Part shown: positions 28,028-37,186 of the stretch, in pieces
Layout of the letters: each line of letters opens with the position of its first letter
How positions within the stretch are numbered: the first letter of the stretch is position 1
Assembly: GCF_900176165.1 (NCBI RefSeq)
Contig: NZ_FWWU01000006.1
Span: 62,001-126,000 of the forward strand
Source: Deinococcus hopiensis KR-140
GTDB taxonomy: Bacteria > Deinococcota > Deinococci > Deinococcales > Deinococcaceae
Direction: 5' to 3'
Length of the DNA: 64,000 nt
Notes under the pieces: model-generated
Seen by the model: the letters and a program-made list of their open reading frames with translations, nothing else
Databases searched by the model: none
Told to the model about the DNA's origin: nothing
Position numbers and translations under genes: made by a program

Positions 28028-28186
28028 GCGAGGGGTTACCGATCTGCTTTCGCCCTGTTCATGCGGACGCCACCGCCCTCCGCTCCGCTTCGGGGATTCC
28101 ACGCCTCTGCGTCACCGTTTTTCCTGCTCGCTCCGATCGGGTTCATCCGTTCCTTCATCACGGATGAACCCAAATCTTTATCAGCG
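28028..28186 (+). repeat. Dispersed repeat A copy
   Basis: It contains GGGATTCCACGCCTCTGCGT, CACCGTTTTTCCTGCTCG and the 3' end TTCATCACGGATGAACCC with AAATCTTTA. The 5' end is diverged (GGGGTTACCGATCTGC). Confidence 0.75.
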
Positions 28187-28417
28187 CGGTGGGGCAGCGC
28201 CGGACCGCGGAGGGACCCCTCGGTAGAGACCAGGGCGGCATTGACTTTTGCTGTTATCACACTTAAAGTTATGACACCCGAGAGGCAACGGCTGCTTCGC
28301 AACGCCGCAGCTTCCCAAGCCCCTATGACCCACGCCAACCCAAGCCTTCTCCAGCGCCTGCTGTCAGAGCTCTACCCCCGCTCTGCCCCGGCAACCGTTC
28401 AAGCTCAGGAGCCCACC

Positions 28418-28993
28418 ATGACGAACCCCAAAATTGCGATCATCATCGGCAGCACCCGCGCCACCCGCTTTGCGGACAAGCCCACACAGTGGTTTTACAA
28501 CATTGCCAAGACCCGAACGGATCTGGATTTCGAAGTGGTGGACCTGCGTGACTTCCCGTTGCCCTTCTTCGATGAAGTTGCTTCGAACGCCTGGGCACCC
28601 ACGCAGAATGAAGTGGGCGTGCGGTGGCAGCAGAAGCTGGCAGGGTTTGACGGTTACGTCTTTATCACCGCCGAGTACAACCACGCCCCCACCGGCGTGC
28701 TGAAAAACGCTCTGGACTACGCGTACCCCGAGTGGAACAAGAAGCCCGCCGCCTTCGTCGGTTACGGCTCGGTGGGAGCGGCCCGCGCGATTGAGCAACT
28801 GCGCCAGATCGCCGTTGAGCTTCAGATGGCTCCCATCCGCAACGGCGTTCACATCATGGGCGCGGACTTTTTCGGCGCGTGGCAGCAGGGCGCGGCCCTC
28901 GAGGACATGGCGCACATCCAGCCGAGCGTCCAGGCCCTTCTCGAAGAGCTTGCCTGGTGGGCCAAGGCCCTCAAAACCGCGCGCGAAGCCTGA
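28418..28993 (+). CDS. NADPH-dependent FMN reductase family protein
   Basis: The 191-residue flavodoxin-like protein starts at ATG 28418 with AGGA seven bases upstream. KIAIIIGSTRATRFADK is the FMN phosphate loop, DLRDFPLPFFDE follows, and TAEYNHAPTGVLKNALDYAY is the family's signature (flavin ring contact), with FVGYGSVGAARAIEQLR after it. It probably reduces FMN or quinones with NAD(P)H in the cytoplasm. A terminator separates it from a MarR regulator gene 81 bp downstream on the same strand, a common pairing for redox-stress control. The frame stays open upstream to about 28271, but the start chosen has the best ribosome site. Confidence 0.92.
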   Translation: MTNPKIAIIIGSTRATRFADKPTQWFYNIAKTRTDLDFEVVDLRDFPLPFFDEVASNAWAPTQNEVGVRWQQKLAGFDGYVFITAEYNHAPTGVLKNALDYAYPEWNKKPAAFVGYGSVGAARAIEQLRQIAVELQMAPIRNGVHIMGADFFGAWQQGAALEDMAHIQPSVQALLEELAWWAKALKTAREA

Positions 28994-29006
28994 GCAGCGT
29001 ACGCAT

Positions 29007-29044
29007 CAGGGGGTGGGCGGATCCGTGGATCCGCCCACCCCCTG
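29007..29044 (+). terminator. Strong hairpin terminator after the FMN reductase
   Basis: CAGGGGGTGGGCGGATCC pairs perfectly (18 bp) with GGATCCGCCCACCCCCTG over a GT centre and is followed by TTT. It lies 13 bp after the reductase stop codon. Confidence 0.85.
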
Positions 29045-29074
29045 TTTCGGTGTCAACACACCAGATTGGAGCCT

Positions 29075-29557
29075 ATGGGTTCTTTACAAGACGAACTTCA
29101 GCAGCGCCGTCCCTTTCGCAGCCTGGAAGAAGAGGCGGCCCTGAACCTCATGCGCACCGTCAGCCTGCTTGATGAGCGAGGAACCGAGCTGATGCGCCAG
29201 TATGGCCTGACGCTCAGCCAGTACAACGTGCTGCGCATCCTCCGCGGCGCCGGCGAAGCCGGGCTGGGCCGCAACCAGATCGGCGACCGTATGATCACGC
29301 GCGCTCCGGACATCACCCGGTTGCTTGACCGCATGGAGGCGGCCGGCCTGGTGCACCGCGTTCGCAGCACTGCCGACCGCCGCTGCGTGCCGACCCTCCT
29401 TACCGACAAGGGCCGCGCGCTGGTAGACGCCCTTGATGGGCCCAGTGCGGCGTTGCAGCACGCGAACTTCGGCCATCTCAGCCAGGGCCAGCTCATCACC
29501 CTGATCGAGACCCTGACGCAGATTCGCGGTCACCTGCCGGCAGGCAGGACCGAATAG
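29075..29557 (+). CDS. MarR-family transcriptional regulator
   Basis: The start at ATG 29075 has GGAG four bases upstream; a TTG at 29066 is in frame. The 160-residue protein shows the MarR winged helix: LTLSQYNVLRILRGAGEAGL, NQIGDRMITRAPDITRLLDR (recognition helix) and LVHRVRSTADRRCVPTLLTD (wing with the usual D-R-R). N- and C-terminal helices form the dimer arm. It probably represses its own gene and nearby redox genes such as the FMN reductase; that link is inferred from position. Confidence 0.92.
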   Translation: MGSLQDELQQRRPFRSLEEEAALNLMRTVSLLDERGTELMRQYGLTLSQYNVLRILRGAGEAGLGRNQIGDRMITRAPDITRLLDRMEAAGLVHRVRSTADRRCVPTLLTDKGRALVDALDGPSAALQHANFGHLSQGQLITLIETLTQIRGHLPAGRTE

Positions 29558-29580
29558 GAAGATGGACACGCCCACCCCGG

Positions 29581-29609
29581 AGGAGTGGGCTTTCCGCCCA
29601 CTCCTTTTT
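29581..29609 (+). terminator. Rho-independent terminator after the MarR gene
   Basis: AGGAGTGGGC, loop TTTCC, GCCCACTCCT, then TTTTT. It lies 24 bp after the stop codon. Confidence 0.9.
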
Positions 29610-29787
29610 CTGCCATCTGGGACCCTCAGGTCTTGCGCACAGGGCGCTGGACGTGCCTGCGCGCCAGACGGCGGGCATCCGGAACACAGTGCCCTCGTCA
29701 CGGCGAACATGGTGGCGTTCCCGCCCGCCGCGCCGCTGGGTCCGGGGGTGCCCACATGACCGCTGCTGCCGACCGCCCGCAAGACCG

Positions 29788-29945
29788 TTTCATACGGTTT
29801 GCGGATCATCCGTTCCATCCCCTCCGTTCCGGTGGTTCCGCGGCGCTGCGTCACCGTTTTTCCTGCCTCCTCCTGCGGCGCAGCGTTGCACGCCGGCTCG
29901 GGTTGGGCCGTGATTTCATCACGGATGAACCGGAATCTTTATGAG
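29788..29945 (+). repeat. Dispersed repeat A, best-preserved ends
   Basis: It begins CATACGGTTTGCGGATCATC and ends ATCACGGATGAACCGGAATC before TTTATG. The two ends are partial inverted repeats sharing CGGTTCATCCGT-like sequence. A CTGCGGCGCAGCGTTGCA block sits in a different internal place than in the 26526 copy. Confidence 0.75.
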
Positions 29946-29989
29946 GGGGGAATGCACCGGGCAATGGCCCCAGGTTCACCTCCGCCACT

Positions 29990-30727
29990 TCACTTCCGGC
30001 AGGTGAGTCGGACGCGGAAGCTCGGATCCGGGACGCTGTAGTGGAGGCCCAGATATGCCGGAAGGTGTGGATTGACCTGCAGAATGAACTTGCTCGGCTT
30101 CAGGGCTGCTGCCTGCAGTCCAGAAGTTCCCTTTGGAAACGAGAAACGCAGTTTGAAGGTCATCACGCCGCCCTGAAGGACTTCCTTGCTCCAGGGTTGA
30201 AGAAAGTCGTTGTCGTCGAGGGTCAGGGTGTTGCCATCGGCGAGCACCAAGGCCGGCTGGCTGGCTCCACTCGCTGCACCAAATCCGGTCTCCATCAGTG
30301 ACGCCGTTTGTTGGGCTCCGTTGCGCATCTCGAGCGTGACGGCCCAGCCAGGCGTATCTGAAGCTCCTGGATCAACCGTGCGGAGCGCTTCGAGCGAGGT
30401 CACCCTGACCCGCCAGATGCCGTTGAACAGGGGTTCGTTCAGGCAGCCTTCGAGCGCCGCGATCTGGTTTGCTCCACCGGGCGCCGCCCCAGACAGTGTC
30501 CCGCTCCCCCGGGCACTCAGGGTCAGCGCGTTGCCCTTGAGGCTGCTGGTGATTCCCAGCCGCTTGAGGGCCGACAGCGGCACGTAGGTTTCGCCGTTGA
30601 TCACCACCGCAGGTTTGGCGGCGGACTGTCCGTTTACGATCACGCTGTACCCGGTTGCGGCGAGCGCGGGCCCTGTTAATCCCAGGGCAAGCACGCCAGC
30701 GATTGTGGACTTCAGGCGCACAGCCAT
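29990..30727 (-). CDS. Secreted stalk-domain (copper amine oxidase N-terminal-like) protein
   Basis: ATG 30727 has a textbook GGAGGT five bases upstream, giving 245 residues. The signal peptide is MAVRLKSTIAGVLALGLTGPALAAT. Residues 27-75 (VIVNGQSAAKPAVVINGETY, VPLSALKRLG) match the copper-amine-oxidase-like stalk fold. The second part contains EGCLNEPLFNGIWRVRVTSL, PGWAVTLEMRNG and the end DPSFRVRLTCRK. All of these are shared with the protein at 37187-37843, so the two are paralogues. The single paired cysteines (EGC, TCRK) may form a disulphide. Function is unknown; it is exported. Confidence 0.82.
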   Translation of the reverse strand: MAVRLKSTIAGVLALGLTGPALAATGYSVIVNGQSAAKPAVVINGETYVPLSALKRLGITSSLKGNALTLSARGSGTLSGAAPGGANQIAALEGCLNEPLFNGIWRVRVTSLEALRTVDPGASDTPGWAVTLEMRNGAQQTASLMETGFGAASGASQPALVLADGNTLTLDDNDFLQPWSKEVLQGGVMTFKLRFSFPKGTSGLQAAALKPSKFILQVNPHLPAYLGLHYSVPDPSFRVRLTCRK

Positions 30728-30935
30728 ACCGTACCTCCTGACCACCACCCCACGGAACAGACGGGGGCGTGGTTTTCTGCCTCCTGGACTTGAACACGCG
30801 GGCGGCGGGCAGAGCCACGTGATTTCACTTTGGCGCGCCCTGACAGGCGCTGCGCGGAAAATGTAGACGGCACCAGCTGGGGCGGGCGGCGCGGCAGACC
30901 GCGCTTCTGTTCGCCAGAGCTGCTCCAGGGCCGCG

Positions 30936-31568
30936 TCACCGAACGCGTCTGGCCTCTGCCTGGGCGTTGTCGTCGTGCGCCTGCTGACGCGTTGCCGGCG
31001 CGACGCACACGGCGTCACCGTCATACGCGTCGCGCCAGACATAGCCTGGAAGGCAGGCGGCGCTGTTGGGCTGCTGACGGGCCGCCGCCTGGCTGTTGTC
31101 GAGCGTTGCCTGGTCGCGTACGGCGGGGGTCACGCAGACGTGATCTCCCGGGACCGTCTCGCGCCACACGTAGCCTGGAAGGCACGTCTCCGGCCCAGAG
31201 GAGAGGACCAGGCGGGACTGGGCCTGGGCATTGTCCGCTCTGGCCTGCGTGCGGGCTGCGGGCAACACGCACACGGCGTCGCCCGCGTACGCTTCGCGCC
31301 ACACGTAGCCCTGGCGGCAATTGCGTGATCCCGGCAGGTGGCGCCCAGGTGCCTGGCGGTTGTCGGCGGCCACCTGGGCACGAACTTCTGGCGTGACGCA
31401 CACCAGATCACTCGGCGTGGCCGCCCGCCACACATACCCTGGCAAGCAGGTATTCGGCCCGTAAGGCAGGCGGGTGGCGGCCTGCGCTGGCGGCGTGACC
31501 AGGGTCAGGAGCGGTGCGGCCAGGAGCAGGCCGCGGACGGTGATGGAGCCGAGCTGGGTCAGGTTCAT
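30936..31568 (-). CDS. Secreted four-repeat Cys protein (CLPGYVWR repeats)
   Basis: The 210-residue protein starts at ATG 31568 with GAGG six bases upstream. The signal peptide ends near TPPAQA. The mature protein is four tandem repeats of about 45 residues with the pattern C-x-x-G-Y-V-W-R-x-A-x-x-x-D-x-V-C-V-x-P-x-x-R-x-x-x-x-x-D-N-x-Q-A. Two Cys per repeat probably form a disulphide in each unit. Similar GYVWREA repeats occur in secreted actinobacterial and Deinococcus proteins of unknown role. It lies upstream of, and on the same strand as, the stalk-domain gene (208 bp apart), so shared transcription is possible. Confidence 0.85.
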   Translation of the reverse strand: MNLTQLGSITVRGLLLAAPLLTLVTPPAQAATRLPYGPNTCLPGYVWRAATPSDLVCVTPEVRAQVAADNRQAPGRHLPGSRNCRQGYVWREAYAGDAVCVLPAARTQARADNAQAQSRLVLSSGPETCLPGYVWRETVPGDHVCVTPAVRDQATLDNSQAAARQQPNSAACLPGYVWRDAYDGDAVCVAPATRQQAHDDNAQAEARRVR

Positions 31569-31637
31569 GGGGACCTCGTTGGGTTGGGGGCGCTACGGCT
31601 AAGGGCCGCGAGCATGGGTGGAGAAGCCAACCGTCCG

Positions 31638-31751
31638 TCATGGCGCCTCCCCTCGGCCTTGACCCGGCTGGAGGAGGGGCTCGCCGCAGGCCGCGCAGTA
31701 GCGGGTGTAAGGGCTGGAGATCGGCGCACAGCACAGTGGGCAGTGTTCTGC
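31638..31751 (-). pseudogene. Zinc-ribbon fragment
   Basis: The frame reads AEHCPLCCAPISSPYTRYCA and then ACGEPLLQPGQG before a stop. The two C-x-x-C knuckles are those of a small zinc ribbon. A stop codon lies two codons upstream and no start exists, so this is the tail of a lost gene. Confidence 0.3.
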
Positions 31752-31962
31752 GAGTCAGGTGCCGTCGTTTACGCAGTAACGCTCCGGAGAACTCAGCGGC
31801 GCTGCGCGCGAGCAGCGCCAGCACAGCCGGTAATAAAGCGGTGTCCAAACGGCAGCTTTGTCGGCACTGTCCTTCACAAGGTGGTTCAGCCTCCCCTCTG
31901 CCCTGAAGTCTGGGGGACGCTGGATCGGAAGCGAATCGGAATTCTCAGGTCAGGCTGCGCTC

Positions 31963-34900
31963 TCACCCAGGCGCTGAGGTGGCGCCGGGGTTCATCAGAA
32001 ATTCCTGCCAGGTCCCCGGCAGGCGCTCGCCGACGTCCAGCAGCCGTGTCCGCGCCAGTTCGTAGGTCCGCTTCTGGCCTCTGAGGTTCCCCAAGGTGCC
32101 CTGCGCCCTCAGGCTTAGCTCAAGCGCCTTCAAATGATAGGGATCGGCATCGAGAAGCAGCTGGGCGGCCCGGACGACCTCGGCAGGATCGTCCGCCAGC
32201 GTTGCCTCGAGGCGATGCTGCAGCGCGAGAGACAGCGCTTCCCGAACAGTTTCGGAGCGGGCCCCCAGGTCCAGCCCACTGAACAGCGCGCCGCGCCACA
32301 CGTGGGTGTCGCCGTGCGCCAGAAAAACTTCGGCGTCGCTGAACACGTCAGGTCCCAGCGCGTAGCCGTCGACCGTCGTGGTGACCGCCCCCGCTCCGAG
32401 GAGCTCCCGCACCTGGTAGACCAGATCGGCGAGCAGCTTTCCCGCCTGCATCTCCGCTTGATCTGGATAGAGCGCTTCAATCAGGCCCAAGCGGCTCACC
32501 TCGGAGCGGCCTGACAAACGCGCCTCGAGCAGCGTCGCCAGCAGTTCCTGGCGCTTGCGTCCCCGCACAGGAAGGCTCTGGGTGCCCGTCGTCAACCGCA
32601 TCGGGCCAAGCACCCCGAGTTGGCATGAGGACGCGGCCGGTGCTGGGGTCGGGGGGGTGCTCGCGGGCCCCCCCGCCAGTTCTGGAAAATGGCGGTGGGC
32701 CAGACGGACGCCGTGCCGCAAACCACGCTGTTCAAACCATTCCGTATGTCTCTTCGCGCCCTCGACGTCGCGGTTGAGGGCACAGCATTCAAGTCCGATG
32801 AGGTGGGCTGGAAAAGGCTCGGCGATCTCCTCCGCCAGGCGGCGGGCCTCGTCCAGGCTGTGCCTCGCCAGCGCCTGCTCACCGAGGGCCAGGGCGACGC
32901 GGGCCCTGACCTGATGGGCCGCCCGCTGCTGCCGGGGCCGGCGACCCGCCACGGCCAGGTCGAGGGCCTCACCGGCGCGTTCCCACGCCCTGTGCACCTG
33001 ACCGTCAAGGAGCAGCGTCACGGCCAACACCCTGGTGGCGAAAGCGGTCCCCACCGAATGGTTCAGCGTCCTGGAGACCCGCAAGGCCTCAGAGGCGTAC
33101 TTCCGGGCCAGGGTGACATTGATCGGCGTTTCCAGGAATGCATGCAGTTCGGCCAGTGCATTCAAGCAGTCGATCAGGTATCCATGGGGCTTCTGCCGTT
33201 CCAGAACGCCGAGGCTGTCCAGATAAAGGCCCTCGGCCCGTTCATACTCACCTTGCCACACCAGATGATCGGCGATCGCAAGGTTGGCTTCGGCGAACTG
33301 CACAACGTGACCGCGCTGAAGGCTCAGCGCCGCCGCTTCCTGGAGCTCCACGAGCGCCTCACCGTACTCGCCCAGGTCCTGCAAGACCAAGGCGTGAGCG
33401 TGGAGACCGGCAATGACGTTGTGGGTGAGTCCCAGCGTCCGGAAGATTTCCAGCGACTGACGAAAACAGAGCTCCGCCCTCTTGTTGTCGGTGTCAGAAG
33501 CAGAGATGATGCCCTGCAAATAGATGAGCGACGCCCTGATGCGGTCCGTCAGCGCTGGGTGCTGTTGGGCCTGGCTTGCGAATTTCTCGGCGTCCTCGGT
33601 TCGTCCGAGATTCAGCAGTGACCAGGCGACGTCATAGCAGGTCTCCGGGCTGGCACCGAGCAGCGAAGGATGCTGCTGGACCAGCTCGAGGACGGCCTGG
33701 TCGTCCCCAACGATACTGCTCAGGCGGATCTGCCGCCAAAGCCCGCGCTCTCCCCGCTCGCTCTCCGGGAGTTGGGCCAGCACCCGGTGGAGCTTCTCCT
33801 GCTCTTTCCGGCTGGCGAAGATGCTGGCCAGCAGGTCAATCGTCGGCACATCGTGCGGGTTGAGCGCCAGGGCCAGCTCGCCCAACCGGAGCGCGGCGGG
33901 CAGGTCGCTTCCCTTCAGGGCGGTCGCCGCTTCGAGCGCCAGGGCGGCCTGTTCCGGGCCGGTGGCGTAGTCGACCGCCTCAACCAGCCACAGGTGGGCC
34001 TGCGTTCCCTCCTGGGCCTGCGCGGCCCGCCGAAGCAGGCCCAGGGCGTGGCCCGGTTCGAGAGCCGCGTCCTTTACAAAACGGGCCGCCTGCTGGGGAT
34101 CGTCCCGGTAAGCCGCGATGGCCCGGCGGCTGAGCCACTGACGCTGCTCGGCAGGGACCCCACGCGCCATGACCTCGGCGTACAAGGGATGGGCGAACTC
34201 CCCATGAATGAGGAGTCCGGCCCGCGTCAGGCCTTCGGTGGCGCCCTCAAGTTCGCCGGGGCTCAGACCAGCGACCTGGGCCAAACGCGGCGTCGCGACG
34301 TCTTGCCCGAGGATTGCCTTGGCCTGAAGGACGGTGCCCAGCGTGGGGAAGTCGCTCACTCCGGCGACGACCTCCTCGATCAAAGCTTCTACGGTGGTGG
34401 GCATGATCCGCTGCTCCGGCGCGCGCCAGTGCCAGCGCCGAGCGTCATTCCAGAGCAGACCCTGCCGTGCCAGGAAGCGGAAGAATTCAAGCGTAAACAG
34501 TGGGTTGCCACCGGCCCGCTCATAGATCCAGGTCAGTGCCTCAACGGGCAGCTCCGCCCTGACCTGCGCTTCGAGCAGCGCGTCCGAAGCGGCGCGGTTC
34601 AGGGGCTGGACCCGGATGGACTCGAACTCCTCGGAGAGCGGCGTTCGGCTGGTCACCAGCAGTCCGGCTCCCTTGGTGCGCCTCAGGCGGGCCGCCAGTT
34701 GCTGCCAGAGCTGCCGCTGCTCCGGCAAGGCGGCGTGCAGGTCCTCGACATGGAGGATGAGTGGGGCACCGTGGGCGAGCTGTGCGGCGAGGACCTCGAC
34801 CAGCTGGGGTCCAGGAAGCGGATGCCGGCTGTGCAGGCGCTGGATGGACTCGGTCAGCCAGCCGCCGGGCCGCTTTGGCTCGGGCAGCGCCAGGGCGACC

Positions 34901-35046
34901 TGCTCAAGCGCCTGGCCTGCCTGAACACTCAGCGAAGGGCAGGGCGTAGAGCGGATCAGGGACTGGGCGAGGTGGGTCTTGCCGACGCCCGGCTCCCCCC
35001 AGAGGCCAACCGTCAGACCGGCACGCTTGGCGATCAGTCCCCTCAA
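31963..35046 (-). CDS. Large ATPase/TPR regulator with C-terminal SARP-like (HTH-BTAD) module
   Basis: The 1027-residue protein starts at TTG 35046. Coding character continues upstream (VEIIGDDQQISKRLRGLIAK), so the true start may be an unusual codon near 35100. An N-terminal AAA/STAND ATPase has Walker A GLWGEPGVGKTHLAQS near residue 20 and Walker B LILHVEDLHA near 98, with LLVTSRTPLSEEF after it. A long array of helical TPR-like repeats covers about 330-800. The C-terminal 220 residues (LGVLGPMRLTTGTQSLPVRG onward, then AEVFLAHGDTHVWRGALFSG and LLLDADPYHLKALELSLRAQ) look like a winged-helix plus BTAD module. This order is the reverse of classic SARP ATPases, which carry the DNA-binding domain first. 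It is a cytoplasmic signal-responsive regulator; its targets are unknown. Confidence 0.85.
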   Translation of the reverse strand: MRGLIAKRAGLTVGLWGEPGVGKTHLAQSLIRSTPCPSLSVQAGQALEQVALALPEPKRPGGWLTESIQRLHSRHPLPGPQLVEVLAAQLAHGAPLILHVEDLHAALPEQRQLWQQLAARLRRTKGAGLLVTSRTPLSEEFESIRVQPLNRAASDALLEAQVRAELPVEALTWIYERAGGNPLFTLEFFRFLARQGLLWNDARRWHWRAPEQRIMPTTVEALIEEVVAGVSDFPTLGTVLQAKAILGQDVATPRLAQVAGLSPGELEGATEGLTRAGLLIHGEFAHPLYAEVMARGVPAEQRQWLSRRAIAAYRDDPQQAARFVKDAALEPGHALGLLRRAAQAQEGTQAHLWLVEAVDYATGPEQAALALEAATALKGSDLPAALRLGELALALNPHDVPTIDLLASIFASRKEQEKLHRVLAQLPESERGERGLWRQIRLSSIVGDDQAVLELVQQHPSLLGASPETCYDVAWSLLNLGRTEDAEKFASQAQQHPALTDRIRASLIYLQGIISASDTDNKRAELCFRQSLEIFRTLGLTHNVIAGLHAHALVLQDLGEYGEALVELQEAAALSLQRGHVVQFAEANLAIADHLVWQGEYERAEGLYLDSLGVLERQKPHGYLIDCLNALAELHAFLETPINVTLARKYASEALRVSRTLNHSVGTAFATRVLAVTLLLDGQVHRAWERAGEALDLAVAGRRPRQQRAAHQVRARVALALGEQALARHSLDEARRLAEEIAEPFPAHLIGLECCALNRDVEGAKRHTEWFEQRGLRHGVRLAHRHFPELAGGPASTPPTPAPAASSCQLGVLGPMRLTTGTQSLPVRGRKRQELLATLLEARLSGRSEVSRLGLIEALYPDQAEMQAGKLLADLVYQVRELLGAGAVTTTVDGYALGPDVFSDAEVFLAHGDTHVWRGALFSGLDLGARSETVREALSLALQHRLEATLADDPAEVVRAAQLLLDADPYHLKALELSLRAQGTLGNLRGQKRTYELARTRLLDVGERLPGTWQEFLMNPGATSAPG

Positions 35047-35108
35047 CCGCTTGCTGATCTGTTGATCGTCTCCGATGATCTCGACCTCCCGGTGTGGAAG
35101 CTGGGCTT

Positions 35109-35450
35109 CTGACAGGCTACTGCACGCCGAAGCCCTGACGCGGCGAGAACGGGCACATCCGCTTCCTGGAGGCCGTTCCGCGGCGGTGAAGGAGCGTCAA
35201 GCGGCGAGGGCAGGGGTATCCGGAGCCCCTCTCTGAAATGGGGCCCACGGCCTGCGCTGGCACCCGCGCCTACACGGCCAGGCAGGAGCGGCGCGCTGCC
35301 GCTGCCGTTTGCGATCACCCCCGCTCCACGCCGGCGGAGGGCAGCAGGACCGACGCCGACCATGCCCGCGCGGGCAAGAAGAAAGCCCCCAGGGACGGGG
35401 AACCCGCCCGCTGAAACGAAGTTGACAGGACGCTTCTGCCAGACTGCCGC
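35109..35450. other. Intergenic region between divergent regulator genes
   Basis: I see no gene here. A TTGACA hexamer at 35422-35427 precedes the GntR gene, but no -10 box at normal spacing and no ribosome site before the ATG are visible. Confidence 0.4.
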
Positions 35451-36146
<696 letters not shown>

Positions 36147-36154
36147 CGTCGCGG

Positions 36155-36396
36155 GGAGGTCAGCAAGCCCTCGCGTAAAGGCGGGGGCTTTTAAAGGCCC
36201 CTCTCGCTTACCGGAAGACGCTCACGCGTCAACGATTTCTGAGCCATGACGCCTTCAGATGCCTCGCCAGTCGGCAGCTTTGCCGCGGGAACAAAGAAAG
36301 CCGGGAAGGGAAAACCCGCGCCCCTGATACCGCACAACAAGCTCAGAAATGCTCCCCCAGGCAGACTTTACAAGGCGCTTACGCGCAGGGACGCAA
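36155..36396 (+). ncRNA. Candidate omega-RNA (HEARO-like) upstream of the iscB remnant
   Basis: The 240 bp between the GntR stop and the iscB start are strongly foldable. AAGCCC-t-CGC pairs with GCG-g-GGGCTT around GTAAAG. GACGC pairs with GCGTC around TCAC. CTTTG pairs with CAAAG, and GCGGG pairs with CCCGC within the segment GTCGGCAGCTTTGCCGCGGG to ACCCGCGCCCCTGATACC. Position directly 5' of iscB is where IscB guide RNAs (OMEGA/HEARO) are encoded. The first hairpin followed by TTTT could instead be the GntR terminator. Confidence 0.45.
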
Positions 36397-36628
36397 ATGT
36401 CCAACCGAGTGTTCGTTCATCCAGACAACACCTCCCATGCCCTGCACAGCAAAGCGGGCGCGGAAGGTGCTGGAAGCCGGGAGAGCTGCCGTGTTGCGGC
36501 GCTCTCCCTTCACGATCAACCTCAAGGCCGGGTCGCCTCGGCAGTCTCAGCCCCCCGCGCTGAAGCTGGACCCCGGTTCCAAGACGACGGGGACAGCCTT
36601 GGTACTGGAGGTCAAGGCTGGCAAGTAG
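36397..36628 (+). pseudogene. iscB: IscB (RRXRR/PLMP-RuvC) N-terminal remnant
   Basis: The sequence opens MSNRVFV, then after a one-base shift near 36411-36416 continues PPMPCTAKRARKVLEAGRAA and VLRRSPFTINLK. This is the PLMP/RRXRR N-terminus of IscB. It then shows LKLDPGSKTTGTALVLE, the RuvC-I motif with its catalytic Asp. It stops at 36626 after about 77 codons; the bridge helix, HNH and later RuvC motifs are missing. A repeat B copy begins about 60 bp downstream. IscB proteins (usually 400-500 residues) are RNA-guided nickases/nucleases from IS200/IS605-type transposons and relatives of Cas9. Confidence 0.75.
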
Positions 36629-36684
36629 TGCATCTGGGAAGCAGACGTTCAGCGTCCCGGCCTTGCCAGGGGAGCGGTGGTCAA

Positions 36685-36780
36685 AAAGAGGACTTCTTTT
36701 TGACCGGGCCCAGCGGGCGAACCTGAATGCGCACTGGGGAGACTGGCACCGTGAGGGGTGCCCTTCCACGCGCGGCGCCA
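36685..36780 (-). repeat. Dispersed repeat B, copy 2
   Basis: The copy carries GGACTTCTTTTTGACCGGGC, then CTGAATGCGCACTGGGGAGA, then ACCGTGAGGGGTGCCCTTCC and ACGCGCGGCGCC. It lies directly after the truncated iscB and may mark the deletion end. Confidence 0.7.
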
Positions 36781-37186
36781 TTTGGTTAAATGCCCCCACT
36801 GGACTTCGGGGAAGATTCACATGTCATGCAAAAGCCGTCCTGGATGTGACCGAGCCTTGTCGGTCTGATCTCTCAGGGGCAAATGGTGCTGGGTTGAACC
36901 CCTGGATCTGGGCTTCACGATTGGCGCCGTCCCCCCATTCCTCCGCCAGACCGAAGGGCAGCCGCTCCTTCCCTTCTCTGGGTCACAGCACACCGTGGTT
37001 TCAACGCTGTATGGGCCCGTAAGTCCTGTGCCAGACAGCAAATACATACTTTCCTGTATCTCCCCAAGTACAGCCAAAAGCTCTATTGCCAAGCTGAGCA
37101 GAGCCGCTTGACTCAACCCAAGAGGGTTGATTTGACGCCATTTTGACGTTCTGCTCCTTACCCTGCTACTTGCAAAAGGGAGCACC
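36781..37186. other. Intergenic interval with promoter-like sequence
   Basis: No gene is supported. Close to the next start there are two TTGACG hexamers in TTTGACGCCATTTTGACG (about 37131-37148), with TACCCT and TACTTG downstream; one pair is probably the promoter of the stalk-domain gene. A GACCGA...TCGGTC hairpin near 36847 has no assigned role. Confidence 0.35.

Noticed and set aside
28271..28417. N-terminal extension of the FMN reductase beginning MTPERQRLLRNAAASQ
   Set aside because: The frame is open, but the ATG at 28418 has the better ribosome site and starts exactly at the family N-terminus; the extension is left as untranslated leader.
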